DNA of 64,000 nucleotides from Ovis canadensis (Eukaryota > Chordata > Mammalia > Artiodactyla > Bovidae), in assembly GCF_042477335.2 (NCBI RefSeq), contig NC_091250.1, positions 58,597,384-58,661,383 on the forward strand, written 5' to 3'. Of this stretch, positions 21,848 through 32,280 are shown piece by piece (the first letter of the stretch is position 1; every line of letters begins with the position of its first letter). The position numbers were made by a program, and so were the translations under genes. Under the pieces are notes generated by a model, which saw only the letters and a program-made list of their open reading frames with translations, made no database searches and was not told the DNA's origin.

Positions 21848-22578
21848 GTAGTTCTATTTTTAGTTTTCTGAGAAACCTCCATGCTGTTTTCCACAGTGGC
21901 TGCACCAAGATACATTCCCACAAACAATGAAAGAGTGTTCCCTTTTATCCACGTGCTTGCTGCCATGTGACCCAGCAATTCCACTCCTGGGCATATATCA
22001 GAAAAAAGTGAAAACCACTAATTTGAAAAGATACATGCACCCCAATGGTCATAGCAACATTATTTTCAATTGCCAAAGAATGACCGAAGTATGGAATCAA
22101 TCTAGTGTCCATTGATTGATGAATGGATAGAGAGGAATGGATAGAGAAGATGCGGTATGTAATACACACACACACACACACACACACACCATGGAATACT
22201 ACTTAGCCACAAGAAAGAAGGAAATTTTGCCATTTACAGCAATATGGATGGACTTGGAGGGCATTATACTAATAATTCAGACAGAAACAAATATATGCTA
22301 CTATTTATATGTGGAATCTAATTTTACAATAAGCCAGTGAATATAACAAAAAAGAAACAAGACTCACAGATATATAGGGAACAAATTAGTGGTTAGCTGT
22401 GGTGAGGGAGGGGCAGTATAAGATTGGCGGAGTGGGAGGTACAAACCACTGGGTGTAAGATAGGCTCCGGGATGTATTGTACAACATGGGAAATAGAGCC
22501 AGTATTTTGTAACATCTGTAAATGGAAAGTAACCTTTAAAAAGTATATACAAATTTAAAAGCTAAAAAAAAAAAAAAA
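21848..22578 (+). mobile_element. L1 3' end with 5' inversion
   Basis: 21966-22578 is sense L1: the end of ORF2 ('gtgacccagcaattccactc', 'catggaatactacttagcc', 'atatggatggacttggagg'), 3' UTR and an A15 tail (22564-22578). 21848 to about 21957 is the neighbouring upstream L1 sequence on the opposite strand ('agttctatttttagttttc', 'ttccacagtggctgcacc'). The two parts abut at the same L1 position, as expected for twin priming. No clear TSD found. Confidence 0.85.
22164..22189 (+). repeat. (AC)n microsatellite inside L1
   Basis: About 13 AC units at the place where other L1 copies carry a short TA/CA-rich stretch before 'catggaatactac'; it arose by expansion of L1 sequence. Confidence 0.95.
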
Positions 22579-22614
22579 GAAACTTGGCATTTTAAACAAA
22601 ACAAGCACAGACTC

Positions 22615-22860
22615 AGTATAGTGTTAGAGCTCCATCGGTTTCCTGCCTGAGTTCCAGTCTCAACTCCCCTAGTTACCTGATATTTGAATTTTGCAAAGGT
22701 TACCAAACTTCTCTCTGCATCACTTCCCTTCTGTGTAAAATGAAGACAATGGTGATATCCATCTAACTCACAGGTTTACTGTAAAGATTGAATGAATTAA
22801 TGCATACCGGAAACCCTTACAGTGGTACCCAAATGCTCAATAAATGTTAGCTAATATGCT
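22615..22860 (+). repeat. MIR SINE
   Basis: Near full-length: 'gagttccagtctcaactcc', 'ccctagttacctgatatttg', 'cttctgtgtaaaatgaagac', 'tctaactcacaggtttactg', 'aatgctcaataaatgttagc'. Confidence 0.8.
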
Positions 22861-23050
22861 GTTCTTTCCCATAGTTCCCATGTCTTTCCTTTCATAATGC
22901 TTTTCACAGATTGTAATTAAAGGCTCACAGGGTGGTAATTTGATTAAGATATGTTTTCCATATAGGCTGTTAAGCTCTTTAAAAAGAGAGGCTTTGTTCA
23001 CTCTTATGGTCCCAATTCCTAACACAATATATATTTATTGAATAAATGTG
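22861..23050 (+). repeat. L2 LINE 3' end
   Basis: 'taagctctttaaaaagag', 'tggtcccaattcctaacac', 'tatttattgaataaatg' match the L2 terminal pattern. Confidence 0.55.
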
Positions 23051-23057
23051 GGATGGA

Positions 23058-23335
23058 TGTGTTGTTGCTGTTTAATCACTAAGTTGGGTCTGACTTTTAG
23101 GACCCCACAGACTGCACCCCACTAGGCTCCTCTGGCCATGGGATCAACTTTTAGGACCCCACAGACTGCAGCCCACTAGGCTCCTCTGTCCGTGGGATTG
23201 TCCAGGCAAGAATACTGGAGTGGGTTGCATTTCCCACTCCACGGGATCTTCCCAACCCAGGATTGAACCTGCATCTCCTGTGGCTCCTGCATTGGCAGGT
23301 GGGTTCTTTACCACTGAGCCATGAGGAAGCCCCAA
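23058..23335 (-). mobile_element. Bov-tA SINE with an internal tandem duplication
   Basis: Reverse-complement monomer. The segment 'acttttaggaccccacagac ... catgggatca' (23093-23146) is repeated immediately at 23147-23196 with about three mismatches, giving a 54-bp period. The remaining SINE follows normally to 'ccatgaggaagcccc'. Confidence 0.9.
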
Positions 23336-23689
23336 GGATGGGAGTGGATCCCTGAAACCTAAAGTGATGCTGTTCCCGCCTCCAAGTGTACTGCAGGGAG
23401 GCTTCAGCAACATCCGGTGTTTCTGGCAGTTTCACCCTAAGGCCCCTGTCTTTAGTGATTTATTTTTCGTGACCCACAACTGACCCTTTCCACCAGGCAC
23501 AAACCCGGCCCCAGATGCTGCTCTTCCCTTGATGCCCTGCTTTCTCTGGTTCTCAGCATTGAACAGTTTTGTGCTGACTCTACATGCTCTGAAAGCTGTT
23601 TGGAGCCAGATGGGAGGAAGAGAATAAACAGATTTCATTCATTGCCCTTCCAGACTCTGAGAAAAATAACAAGAGTAACAGTACCAACA
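23336..23689. other. No gene seen
   Basis: Unique-looking. Minus-strand frame 23432-23638 has no domain. Confidence 0.45.
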
Positions 23690-23860
23690 AGTAGTGTATA
23701 TTGAGTATTTACTATAAACTAGGCATTATGCATAGAGCTTTATATTGATTTAATACCCACCACAATCCTTGGAAGAAAATGCTATCATCCTCATTTTACA
23801 GAAAGGGAAAGTAAATCCCAGAAAGAAAGCAAAGAAGGCAGGAAGAGAGAAAAGGAGGGA
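23690..23860 (-). repeat. MIR SINE
   Basis: 'gagtatttactataaactag', 'gcattatgcatagagcttt', 'atcctcattttacagaaagg', 'gaaagtaaatcccagaaag'. Confidence 0.75.
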
Positions 23861-24719
23861 GTGGGACATGGAAGGCAGTTTTTCTAATAGAAGACAATTT
23901 TATGTGCTGAGAACTTTGGTTCTTACAATTTATGTACTGTAGCGGAGGTGACTGTAAAAAGTAATATTGATGGAGAAACTACAGAAGGTGACTCCAAATG
24001 TGTACCTATCCACCCATCCACTTTATAAATAAATAAAAATACAGCTTTAAATGATACCTTTCATCTGCTTGCTATTTACTTCCACCCCCACCCTAATCTA
24101 ATCTAAGTAATAGGAACAATGCAGATAATTAAGAAATCTTTAAGCTCATTTCTGGTTAGTTGTCATTTTCCTATAAAATATTTATAAATTAGCCTTTGCT
24201 TTTCAAAGACTGTTTTTTCGGAGAGTCATAGTTTTTGCTTCGAAGAGTTCCCATGTTCAGGTGGGGCCTCCAGCTTCAGGATTATTTGGGCATTTTCACA
24301 GATGCTGTCCGGCCACTGATACTCACCTGGAGTTGGGGGTGGGAGGGGATGGCTTATTATGCATTTTCTATGTTTAGATCTTCCTGATGTTTTATTTTTT
24401 TTTTTTTTTAAGGAAAGGGGAAGCGGCTGGCGTGCCGGTTCTCTCGGGAACTGTTTAACAGCTAAAGCTGTCCTCCAGCTGTAGTGCTCTTGTGCATATC
24501 CACCAAACTCTGAGAGACACATTTTCAAAGTTAGTGTGTGGGACGAATGCCAGAAAATCTGCTTTGAATTGTGTCCCGGGAAGGCTTACTCTTTCCAGTT
24601 TTGTGGGCCTTGAGAGGGATTCTCATAAGCACCCAGCAGAATCAGGTGGGTGGTTTGGGACTTGGAACCCAGTTGGCATCTACCCCAGAGAGTCTGTTGT
24701 GTCTGTTTCCTGTCCCTGC
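23861..24719. other. No gene seen; candidate conserved non-coding DNA near 24210-24660
   Basis: Apart from a T run at 24392-24410 the 24210-24660 stretch has no recognisable repeat. It is richer in CpG than its surroundings (for example CGGCTGGCGTGCCGG) and has no long frame with a domain. Confidence 0.4.
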
Positions 24720-25076
24720 TGAAACAAATTACTAAAAACTTGGTGGCTTAAACAGCACAAATGTCTTCTCTTAGAGGTCTGGAGGCCAGAAGTCTGAAAT
24801 GAAGGTTTATCAGTAACATCAGCAACTTCTGGAGGTTCCGAGGGAGAATCATGCTTCTCCTGCATTGGCAGGCAGATTCATTACCACCAGCGCCACCTGG
24901 GAAACCCCTGGGTACAAGCTGCTCTACCAGCTTCTCTACTGGTGGCTGCCTTGGCGTTCCTTGGCTTGCAGGAGATCCCTCCAGTGTCTGCCTCTCTTTC
25001 ATGTATATTGCCCTTTTCCTTGTGTAACTTCTCTGTTTCTCTTTTAAGGGCACATGTCACTGTATTTAGGACTCAC
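24720..25076 (+). repeat. Ancient repeat, family X copy 1
   Basis: Opens with 'aaacaaattactaaaaactt' followed by GGTGGCTTAAACAGCACAAA and 'gtctggaggccagaagtctg', a widespread mammalian repeat opening seen again at 26110 and 50700. Family name uncertain (LTR or DNA element). Confidence 0.6.
24853..24906 (-). mobile_element. Bov-tA fragment (head only)
   Basis: 'ttctcctgcattggcaggc', 'agattcattaccaccagcg', 'ccacctgggaaacccc': a SINE 5' piece lying inside the ancient repeat. Confidence 0.8.
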
Positions 25077-25087
25077 CATTATGCATG

Positions 25088-25302
25088 ACAGAGGCTTCCC
25101 AGGTGGCTCAGTGGAAGGAATCCACCTGCAAATACAGGAGAGCCAGGAGACATGGCTTTGATCCCTGAGTTGGGAAGATCTCCTGAAATAGGAAGTGGCA
25201 ACCCATGCCAGTATTCTTGCCTGGAAAATTCCATGGACAGAGGCACCTGGTGGGGCACAGTCCATGGGATCGCAGAGTGGAACATGACTGAGCATGCAGA
25301 CA
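25088..25302 (+). mobile_element. Bov-tA SINE
   Basis: Head 'gaggcttcccaggtggctc', core and 3' end 'catgactgagcatgcagaca'. Perfect 11-bp TSD CATTATGCATG at 25077-25087 and 25303-25313. Confidence 0.95.
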
Positions 25303-25478
25303 CATTATGCATGGTGATCTCATCATGAGCTCCTTCATTTACATTTGCAAAGGCCCTTTTTTCCAAATAAAGACACACTCATGGGCTTTGGATACACACA
25401 TCTTTTGTATGAGCATCCAATCAACCCATCCCACGTGGTGAATTGAGATGATTTCCCACGATCTGCTGGGATAAGGCT

Positions 25479-25764
25479 GCTGCTGCTGCTGCTGCTGCTA
25501 AGTTGCTTCAGTCATGTCTGACTCTGTGCGACCCCATAGACGGCAGACCACCAGGCTCCCCCGTCCCTGGAATTCTCCAGGCAAGAACACTGGAGTGGGT
25601 TGCCATTTCCGTCTCCAGTGCATGAAAGTGAAAAGTGAAAGTCAAGTCGCTCAGTCGTCTCCGACTCTTAGAGACCTCATGGACTGCATGCAGCCTACCA
25701 GGCTCCTCCGTCCATGGGATTTTCCAGGCAAGAGTACTGGAGTGGGGTGCCATTGCCTTCTCCG
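25479..25764 (-). mobile_element. BovA2 (dimeric) SINE
   Basis: (CTG)n tail at left, two related units joined by 'gtgcatgaaagtgaaaagtg', ending 'ggtgccattgccttctcc'. Perfect 11-bp TSD GGGATAAGGCT at 25468-25478 and 25765-25775. The second unit carries a small 4-bp duplication ('gcatgcagcc'). Confidence 0.95.
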
Positions 25765-26014
25765 GGGATAAGGCTAGGTATGGACTAGGCAGTGGGATGA
25801 ATAGGCATTTGACGCTCCTAAGCATGCAGCATTTCCCCCCCAGTCTCACAGTGGTTCTCCATGTCTGAAAGCTATGGCCCACACATGGCTGTGTCTCTCC
25901 ACAGAGCTCCTCCAGCTATGACTGTTGAGGAGAGGGGCCAATGAAGATTGTCTAACATATGCCTCTAGAGGATGGCTCTGGGGTTGGAAGCTGGGTTTCA
26001 AAAATTGTAGTTAC

Positions 26015-26100
26015 CCATCAGAGCTTATGAGTCTCAAACTTGATTAAATATAAAAATCACTCAGGGAATTTATTAAGAACAGAAATTCTCCATCCTCAAC
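26015..26100 (+). repeat. MER5-like hAT DNA transposon fragment
   Basis: 'gagtctcaaacttgattaaa', 'aaaatcactcagggaattt', 'agaacagaaattctcc' follow the MER5-type pattern. Short and worn. Confidence 0.5.
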
Positions 26101-26400
26101 CTATATTAGTTTGCTAAGGGCTGCTGTAACAAAATGCTATAGGCTGGGCACCTTAAACAACAGAAATTTGTTTTCTCACAGTTCTGGAAGTTGGAAGTCC
26201 AAAGTTCAGATATCAGCAGGTTTGACTTCTCCTGAGGTCTCTGTTTGGCTTTTGGATAAGTGCTTTCTCACTGTGCCCTCTCTGGTTTTTCCTTTGTGGT
26301 CATGCGCCCCTGGTGACTCTCTCTCTTCTTATAAGGACATCAGTCATATTGCTTGACATTTTCTGAACCACCAGGTGACTTGTGATTTTCCAGTGACCGG
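26101..26400 (+). repeat. Ancient repeat, family X copy 2
   Basis: 'gggctgctgtaacaaaatgc', 'caccttaaacaacagaaatt', 'ctcacagttctggaagttgg', later 'tcttcttataaggacatcag'. Same opening as 24720 and 50700. Confidence 0.65.
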
Positions 26401-27025
26401 TTTCCTTCTGGCTCACCCTCACCCTGAAGTTTTAGTCTTTTGGGATCTTAGCTTTCTGTGTGAGAGTTCTCAAACTACAATTCTTTGACACCTATTCTCA
26501 CTCCAGAAAAGAGAAAAAGTTTCTGATTTTCTAAGACTGGATTTCATCGTGCAAAAGTAGCTGCCATGCCCACCAATCTCAGTTCTCACTTCCTGCTTTG
26601 TCCTGGTAAGTCACTATGAAACTGTCAGCTTTCCATTGTTTTGAAGATTTGTTTAAAAAAAAAATGTATCCAGCATGTTTACTTATTTTCACTACTTTCT
26701 TGGGGAGCGTAGATTACCATTACTTGACACATGAAAATCTAGAAGCCTATAATTTTTTCTTCTCATCCATTCTTGGGCTTTATCTCTTTTTTCCCTGTGA
26801 AGTTGCTGTCTTTTGCACTGTTGTGGACCTGTCTGCCGACTCTTTTCCTGGCAGCTTGGCTCTGTGGATTAGTTTGTTTTGTAACTTAATAACTGTGTCA
26901 CATTCACGGATGTCTTATAGAAGTCCTAGGCAATCTTGAAAACAAAGGTTATCTCTTTATAAACTGTGGGGAAATAAATCCCATTGATTCTGAGTGCCCG
27001 ATTTCTAGTCCTTTGTAACATGAGA
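26401..27025. other. No gene seen
   Basis: A 107-codon frame at 26616-26939 is hydrophobic and Phe/Leu rich but has no recognisable domain or exon signals. Unique-looking DNA. Confidence 0.45.
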
Positions 27026-27036
27026 TACACAAGCAT

Positions 27037-27250
27037 GGGCTTCCCAGGTGGCTCAGCAGATAGAAGAATCTGCTTTGCCAATTCAGGAGACCTGGGTTCT
27101 ATCTATCCCTGGATTGGGAAGATCCTCTGGAGAAGGAAATGGCAACCCATTCCAGTATTCTTGCCTGGGAAATCCCCTGGAAAGAGGAGCCTGGCGAGCT
27201 ACAGTCCAGGGGGTGACAAAGAGTTGGACACGACTTAGCAAATAAATAGC
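27037..27250 (+). mobile_element. Bov-tA SINE (outermost layer of a nest)
   Basis: 'gggcttcccaggtggctcag' through 'gttggacacgacttagcaaa' and a tail 'taaatagcaacagcagcag'. Its TSD is TACACAAGCAT at 27026-27036 and TACACAGGCAT at 29521-29531, the right copy displaced by the BovB that later entered the SINE tail. Confidence 0.9.
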
Positions 27251-27262
27251 AACAGCAGCAGT

Positions 27263-29509
27263 TTAGTTCAGTTCAGTTGCTCAGGCAAGTCTGACTCTTT
27301 GTGATGCCATGGAGTGCAGCATGCCAGGCCACCTTGTCCATCACCAACTTCTGGAGCTTACTCAAACTCATGTCCATTGAGTCTGTGGTGCATCCAACCA
27401 TCTCATCCTCTGTCATCCCCTTCTCCTCTTGCCTTCAATCTTTCTCAGCATCAGGGTCTTTTTCAGTGAGTCAGTTCTTCCCATCAGGTGGCCAGAGTGT
27501 TGGAGTTTTAGCTTCAGCATCAGTCCTTCCAACGAATATTCAGGACTGATTTCTTTTAGGATGGACTGGTTGGATCTCCTTGCAGTCCAAGGGACTCTCA
27601 AGAGTCTTCTCCAAAACCACAGTTCAAAAGCATCAATTCTGCCGCGCTCAGCTTTCTTCACAGTCCAACTCTCACATCCACACATGACTGTTGGAAAAAC
27701 CATAGCTTTGTCTAGATGGACCTTTGTTGGCAAAATAATGTCTCTGCTTTTTAATATGCTGTCTAGGTTGGTCATAATTTTTCTTCAAAGGAGCAAGCAT
27801 CTTTTAATCTCATGGCTGCAATCACCATCTGCAGTGATTTTGGAGCCCAGAAAAATAAAGTCAGCCACTGTTTCCCCATCTATTTGCCATGAAGTGATAG
27901 GACCAGATGCCATGATCTTAGTTTTCTGAACGATGAGTTTTAAGCCAACTTTTTCATTCTCCTCATTCACTTTCATCAGAGGCTCTTTAGTTATTCTTTG
28001 CTTTCTGCCATAAGGATGGTGTCATCTGCACATTTTAGGTTATTGATATTTCTCCCAGCAATCTTGATTCCTGCTTGTATTTCATCCATCCCAGCATTTC
28101 TCATCATGTACTCTGCATATAAGTTAAGTAAGTAGGGTGACAATATACAGCCTTGATGTACTTTCCTGATTTGAAACTGGTCTGTTGTTCCATGTCCAGT
28201 TCTAACTGTTGCTTCCTGACCTGCATACATGTTTCTCAAGAGGCAGGTCAGGTGGTCTGGTATTCCCGTCTCGTTCAGAATTTTCCACAGTTTGTTGTGA
28301 TCCACATAGTTAAAGGCTTTGGCATAGTCAATAAAACAAAAGTAGATGTTTTCCTCAAACTCTCTTGCTTTTTTGATGATCCAATGGATGTTGGCAATTT
28401 GATCTCTGGTTCCTCTGCCTTTTCTAAATCTAGCTTGAACAACTGGAAGTTCATGGTTCATGTACTGCTAAAGCCTGGCTTGGAAAATTTTGAGCATTAC
28501 TTTCAGTTCAGTTCAGTTCAGTCCAGTTCAGTCGCTCAGTCATGTCCGATTCTTTGCAATCCCATGAACCGCAGCACGCCAGGCCTCCCTGTCCATCATC
28601 AAGTCCTGGAGTCCAGGAGTCGGTGATGCCATCCAACCCATGTCCATCAAATCGGTGATGCCATCCAACCTTCTCATCCTCTGGCATCCCCTTCTCCTGC
28701 CCTCAATCTTTCCCAGCATCAGGGTCTTTTCCAGTGAGTCAGCTATTCGCATCAGGTGGCCAAAATATTGGAGTTTCAGCTTCAACATCAGTCCTCCAAT
28801 GAATACCCAGGACTCATCTCCCTTAGGATGAACTGGTTGGATCGCCTTGCAGTCCAAGGGACTCTCAAGACTCTTCTCCAACACCACAGTTCAAAAGCAT
28901 CAATTCTTTGGTGCTCAGCTTTCTCTATAGTCCAATTATCACATCTATACATGCTTTACTAGTATGTGAGATCAGTGCAATTGTGCAGTAGTTTGAGCAT
29001 CCTTTGGCATTGCCTTTCTTTGGGATTGGAAAGAAAACTGACCTTTTCCAGTCCTGTGGCCACTGCTGTGTTTTCCAAATTTGCTGACATATTGAGTGCA
29101 GCACTTTACCAGCATCATCATTTAGGATTTGAAATAGCTCAACTGGAATTCCATCACTTCCACTAGTTTTATTGGTAGGATGCTTCCTAAGGCCCACTTG
29201 ACTTCACATTCCAGAATGTCTGGCTCTAGGTTGGTGACCACACCGTCGTGATTATCTGGGTCATGAAGATCTTTTTTGTATAGCTGTTCTGTGTATTCTT
29301 GCCACTTCTTCTTAATATCTTCTGCTTCTGTTAGGTCTCTACCATTTCTGTCCTTTATTGTGCCCATCTTTGCATGAAATGTTCCCTTGGTATCTCTAAT
29401 TTCCTTGAAGAGGTCTCCAGAGTTTCCCATTCTATTGTTTTCATCTATTTCTTTGCATTGATCACCGAGGAGGAATTTCTTATCTCTCCTTTCTATTCTC
29501 TCTGCTGTG
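27263..29509 (-). mobile_element. BovB LINE (middle layer), broken reverse transcriptase
   Basis: Minus-strand BovB with its AACTGAACT-type 3' end at the left and 5' truncation at 29509. A perfect 12-bp TSD AACAGCAGCAGT lies at 27251-27262 and 29510-29521. The frame 27991-28461 shows the reverse transcriptase: FIDYAKAFNYVDH (the catalytic Asp of motif A, normally FIDYAKAFD, is Asn here) and CADDTILM (YADD box with Tyr changed to Cys). The C-terminal part lies in another frame (27785-27976 and 27413-27775), so the coding region is frameshifted. Interrupted by a second BovB at 28504-28953. Dead copy. Confidence 0.93.
28504..28953 (-). mobile_element. BovB LINE 3' end (innermost layer)
   Basis: Begins CAGTTCAGTTCAGTTCAG and runs to 'acatctatacatg'. 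The host BovB reads continuously from 28503 ('gagcattacttt') to 28954 ('ctttactagtatg'), sharing CTTT as a short TSD. It contains an internal 31-bp period repeat of TCGGTGATGCCATCCAACC at 28619-28668. Confidence 0.9.
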
Positions 29510-29521
29510 AACAGCAGCAGT

Positions 29522-30371
29522 ACACAGGCATAATCACGGCACCACTTAGGTCAGTAAATTGAGGAGAATCTGCACAATACCATGAAATGGTGAGCTTCTA
29601 AAATAGGTGTGTGTGTGTAGTAAAGAATTTGATTTTGCCCAAAGAGTAGAGTGCCCTTTGTCCTCAGCTTCTGGGTGAAAAATCTATTGCTATTTGACAG
29701 AATGTCTTTGTTTAGGGTGAGGGCTAGTCTCACTGGAAGACTGACTGTGTGCCTGAGTGGGGGGCTTTGGGTCATACAGCGTCACTTGACCTGGGGACTG
29801 AGTTCATTCGCATGAACAATCAGTCAATCATGCCAATATGTTAATAACAGAGTTACGGTGAAAACTCTGGACACTGATGCTCAGGTGAGCCTCTCTGGCT
29901 GGCAGTCCTCTGTATGTATTGTCACATGTCAGCACCAAGAGGACAAGTTGTCCTGACTCCTAGGGAAAAGGACAATGAAAGTTTCTGTTTGAAGCCCATC
30001 GGTTTCTGATCTGTGTACCTCTTCCTTTGGCTCATATTAATATGTATCCTTTGCTGAATAAACCATAACCTTGACTATAAGAGGTTTCTGTGAGTTCTGG
30101 AGAGTTCTTGTAGCAACTTACTGAACCTGAGCATGGTTTGGGGAACACTTTGAACTTGAAGTTGTATAGAGAGAGCAGTCTGGTGAAGGACCGCCTCCTC
30201 AACCTTTTCATTTTGGTCAACACTGGGCAGTGAGTGTGTGTGTGCGTGTGTGTGTGTATGGGTGTGCGTGTGCATGTGTAGGTGTGTGCATATAACACTG
30301 GAGTTATAATGAGAACAGCCGGAGGCTATAATATATTAATAAACCTTAGATATTTTTCTCCTTGCCTCTTG
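29522..30371. other. No gene; impure TG/GT tract at 30231-30291
   Basis: Unique-looking sequence. The 30231-30291 tract is an interrupted GTGTGT repeat with GC, AT and AG variants. Confidence 0.6.
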
Positions 30372-30850
30372 TTTTAATTGGGGTATAGTTATTTTACAAT
30401 ATTGTGTTAGTTTCTGTTGTACAATGAAGTGAATCAGCTACATGTATACATATATCCCTTCCCTCTTGAGCCTCCCCCACATCTCACCCATCTAGGTCAT
30501 CACAGAGCATCAAGCTGAGCTCCCTGCGCTATGCAGCAGGTTCCCATTAGCTATCTGTTTTATACACGGCAGTGCATACACATCAATCCCAATCTCCCAA
30601 CTCATCCCCCCCCCCACCAGTGTCCACCCATCATTTTCTACATCTGTGTCTCTATTCCTGCCCTGCAAATAGGTTCTCCTGTACCATTTTTAAGCTTCTA
30701 TATATATAAGTGTGTTAGTATTTGGTATTTGTTTTTCTTTTCCTGACTTCCTTCACTCTGTATGACACACTCTCAGTCCATCCCCATCTCTGTAAATGAC
30801 TCAACATCATTCTAATGCTATGAGATAAGAAATCCTTTCATCTTTATATT
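30372..30850 (-). mobile_element. L1 3' end, 5'-truncated
   Basis: 'ttaattggggtatagttat', 'ttgtacaatgaagtgaatc', 'tgcgctatgcagcaggttcc', 'catcaatcccaatctccc', 'ctgacttccttcactctg': a cetartiodactyl L1 3' UTR on the minus strand, with a C10-11 run near 30608. Confidence 0.88.
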
Positions 30851-32138
30851 CACCCTGCTGACCGTGACACCTTTCCTACTGGTCTTTTAGTTCAAAACCA
30901 AACTCTGGTTATTCTGGGATGGGTGTCTTGTTCACATCCCCAGGTACTCGGTACTCATCTGCAGTTCTTGTCAGTCTGTGTTTACTTGGCCTGAAACTCT
31001 GCTTAAAGAAAGAGAGTGGATTCACAGGAGTATATTTTTCCTGCATAGATTTGGGACTTCATAAATCACAGTGACAAGAAATGCAATGATGGTTTCTTTC
31101 TGTTCTTGAGGAGATTGGAACAGGAGAGGCATGCAGGTTCCAGTACGGTGTTGTAATTTTTCCCAGTGGTAGCACCATGAGAAGGACTCCAGCAGGGTGG
31201 CTCCTCAGCTCTAACTGGGTAATTCTCTACTTGAGCGTCCCTGCAATGAAAACAGAGAGATATCCACCAGTGTCACTTGGGCCGTTTAGTGCCTGCTGCG
31301 GAACTCCTGGCAGATAATGATGAAATTGTCAAGATTTCCTTTTTGTTCCCTTCCAAGCAGGCAGGGCATCGTTTTTATCCCCCAGCTTAGTGCATGAATC
31401 AATCCTTTTGTACATGATAAGTGGGACTGTGCATGCTTTCAGAAACTGTCTGGCTTCATACCTGGCAGACTGGCTTGTAGAACAGTAGATCTGCAAATGA
31501 GAAAGAAAAAGTGCTGATTTTCACATGTCTCCACATTGAATTATAAAGTAGTCAAAAAAGATTGCTATATTCTTGCCTGGTGTTTGGTTTTGGTCATTTT
31601 CATTCTTAGATATATTCCATCCAGAAATTAAATATAAAAAGATTATTTAAAAATTTGGTGTTTGCAGATTGTGGTTGACAGGGGAGGAGACACATGTGGC
31701 AAGGTGGACGGGTAGAAGGAAAAGGAATACCTAGTAAATGTTTTAATTCCTGTAAAGCTTGCTGTGCTTGAATGGTATATATTTCATTTTCCAATAATAC
31801 TTCATTGCAAAGGAATCTGTCCAGTTTGGTTTAATTCCTGCCTTGAGGCCATTCACAGGGCACTTTCTAGGTAAAGCCCCTTGCATTCCTTCATGCATAA
31901 AGGTCAAAGGGTTATGCATCAGTTAACCTGTCGGAAAATGTTTGTCAAAGGAATATCTATAGAAAAAACAATTCCATTTGTCTATGGAATATCTACAGTG
32001 AAAAAAAATTCCAAGATTTGGAGATCACCATATGTTCATGGGTATAGTACTTTCGAGAGACCAGAAAAATACAGAAATATAACAGGAAAAATTAAAGGTA
32101 GATCTTATTTTGCTGAAGTTAGGAGAGTCATTTGGGTT
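30851..32138. other. No gene seen
   Basis: No recognised repeat. A near-duplicate of about 27 bases occurs at 31950-31975 and 31986-32013 ('ggaatatctatagaaaa' / 'ggaatatctacagtgaaa'), period about 36. The 97-codon frame at 31881-32174 runs through this and has no domain. Confidence 0.45.
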
Positions 32139-32154
32139 GAAAGCAATCTCTGGT

Positions 32155-32208
32155 GCATCAAAATAAAAATTTGAACAATTACTTAGTTCTTAACTGAAAA
32201 AAAAAAAA
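32155..32208 (+). mobile_element. 54-bp poly(A)-tailed micro-retrocopy
   Basis: Insert of 42 bases plus A12, flanked by a 16-bp direct repeat with one mismatch (GAAAGCAATCTCTGGT / GAAAGCAATCCCTGGT) at 32139-32154 and 32209-32224. An AATAAA hexamer at 32162-32167 lies 30 bases before the A run (from 32197). This is the form of an extremely 5'-truncated mRNA retrocopy. The source transcript is unknown. Confidence 0.7.
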
Positions 32209-32280
32209 GAAAGCAATCCCTGGTAAAATTAAAATTTGATTTATTATATAAATGCTCATTTTCATCTAACTTATTTAGGA

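Noticed and set aside
25479..25502. CTG trinucleotide expansion of regulatory or disease type
   Set aside because: It is the normal tail of a minus-strand BovA2; the same tail occurs at 17448, 37981 and 60671.
27429..27929. 166-codon plus-strand frame
   Set aside because: Antisense to the BovB at 27263-29509; the real coding sense is on the minus strand and is itself broken.
28153..28626. 157-codon plus-strand frame
   Set aside because: Antisense BovB crossing the junction of two nested copies.
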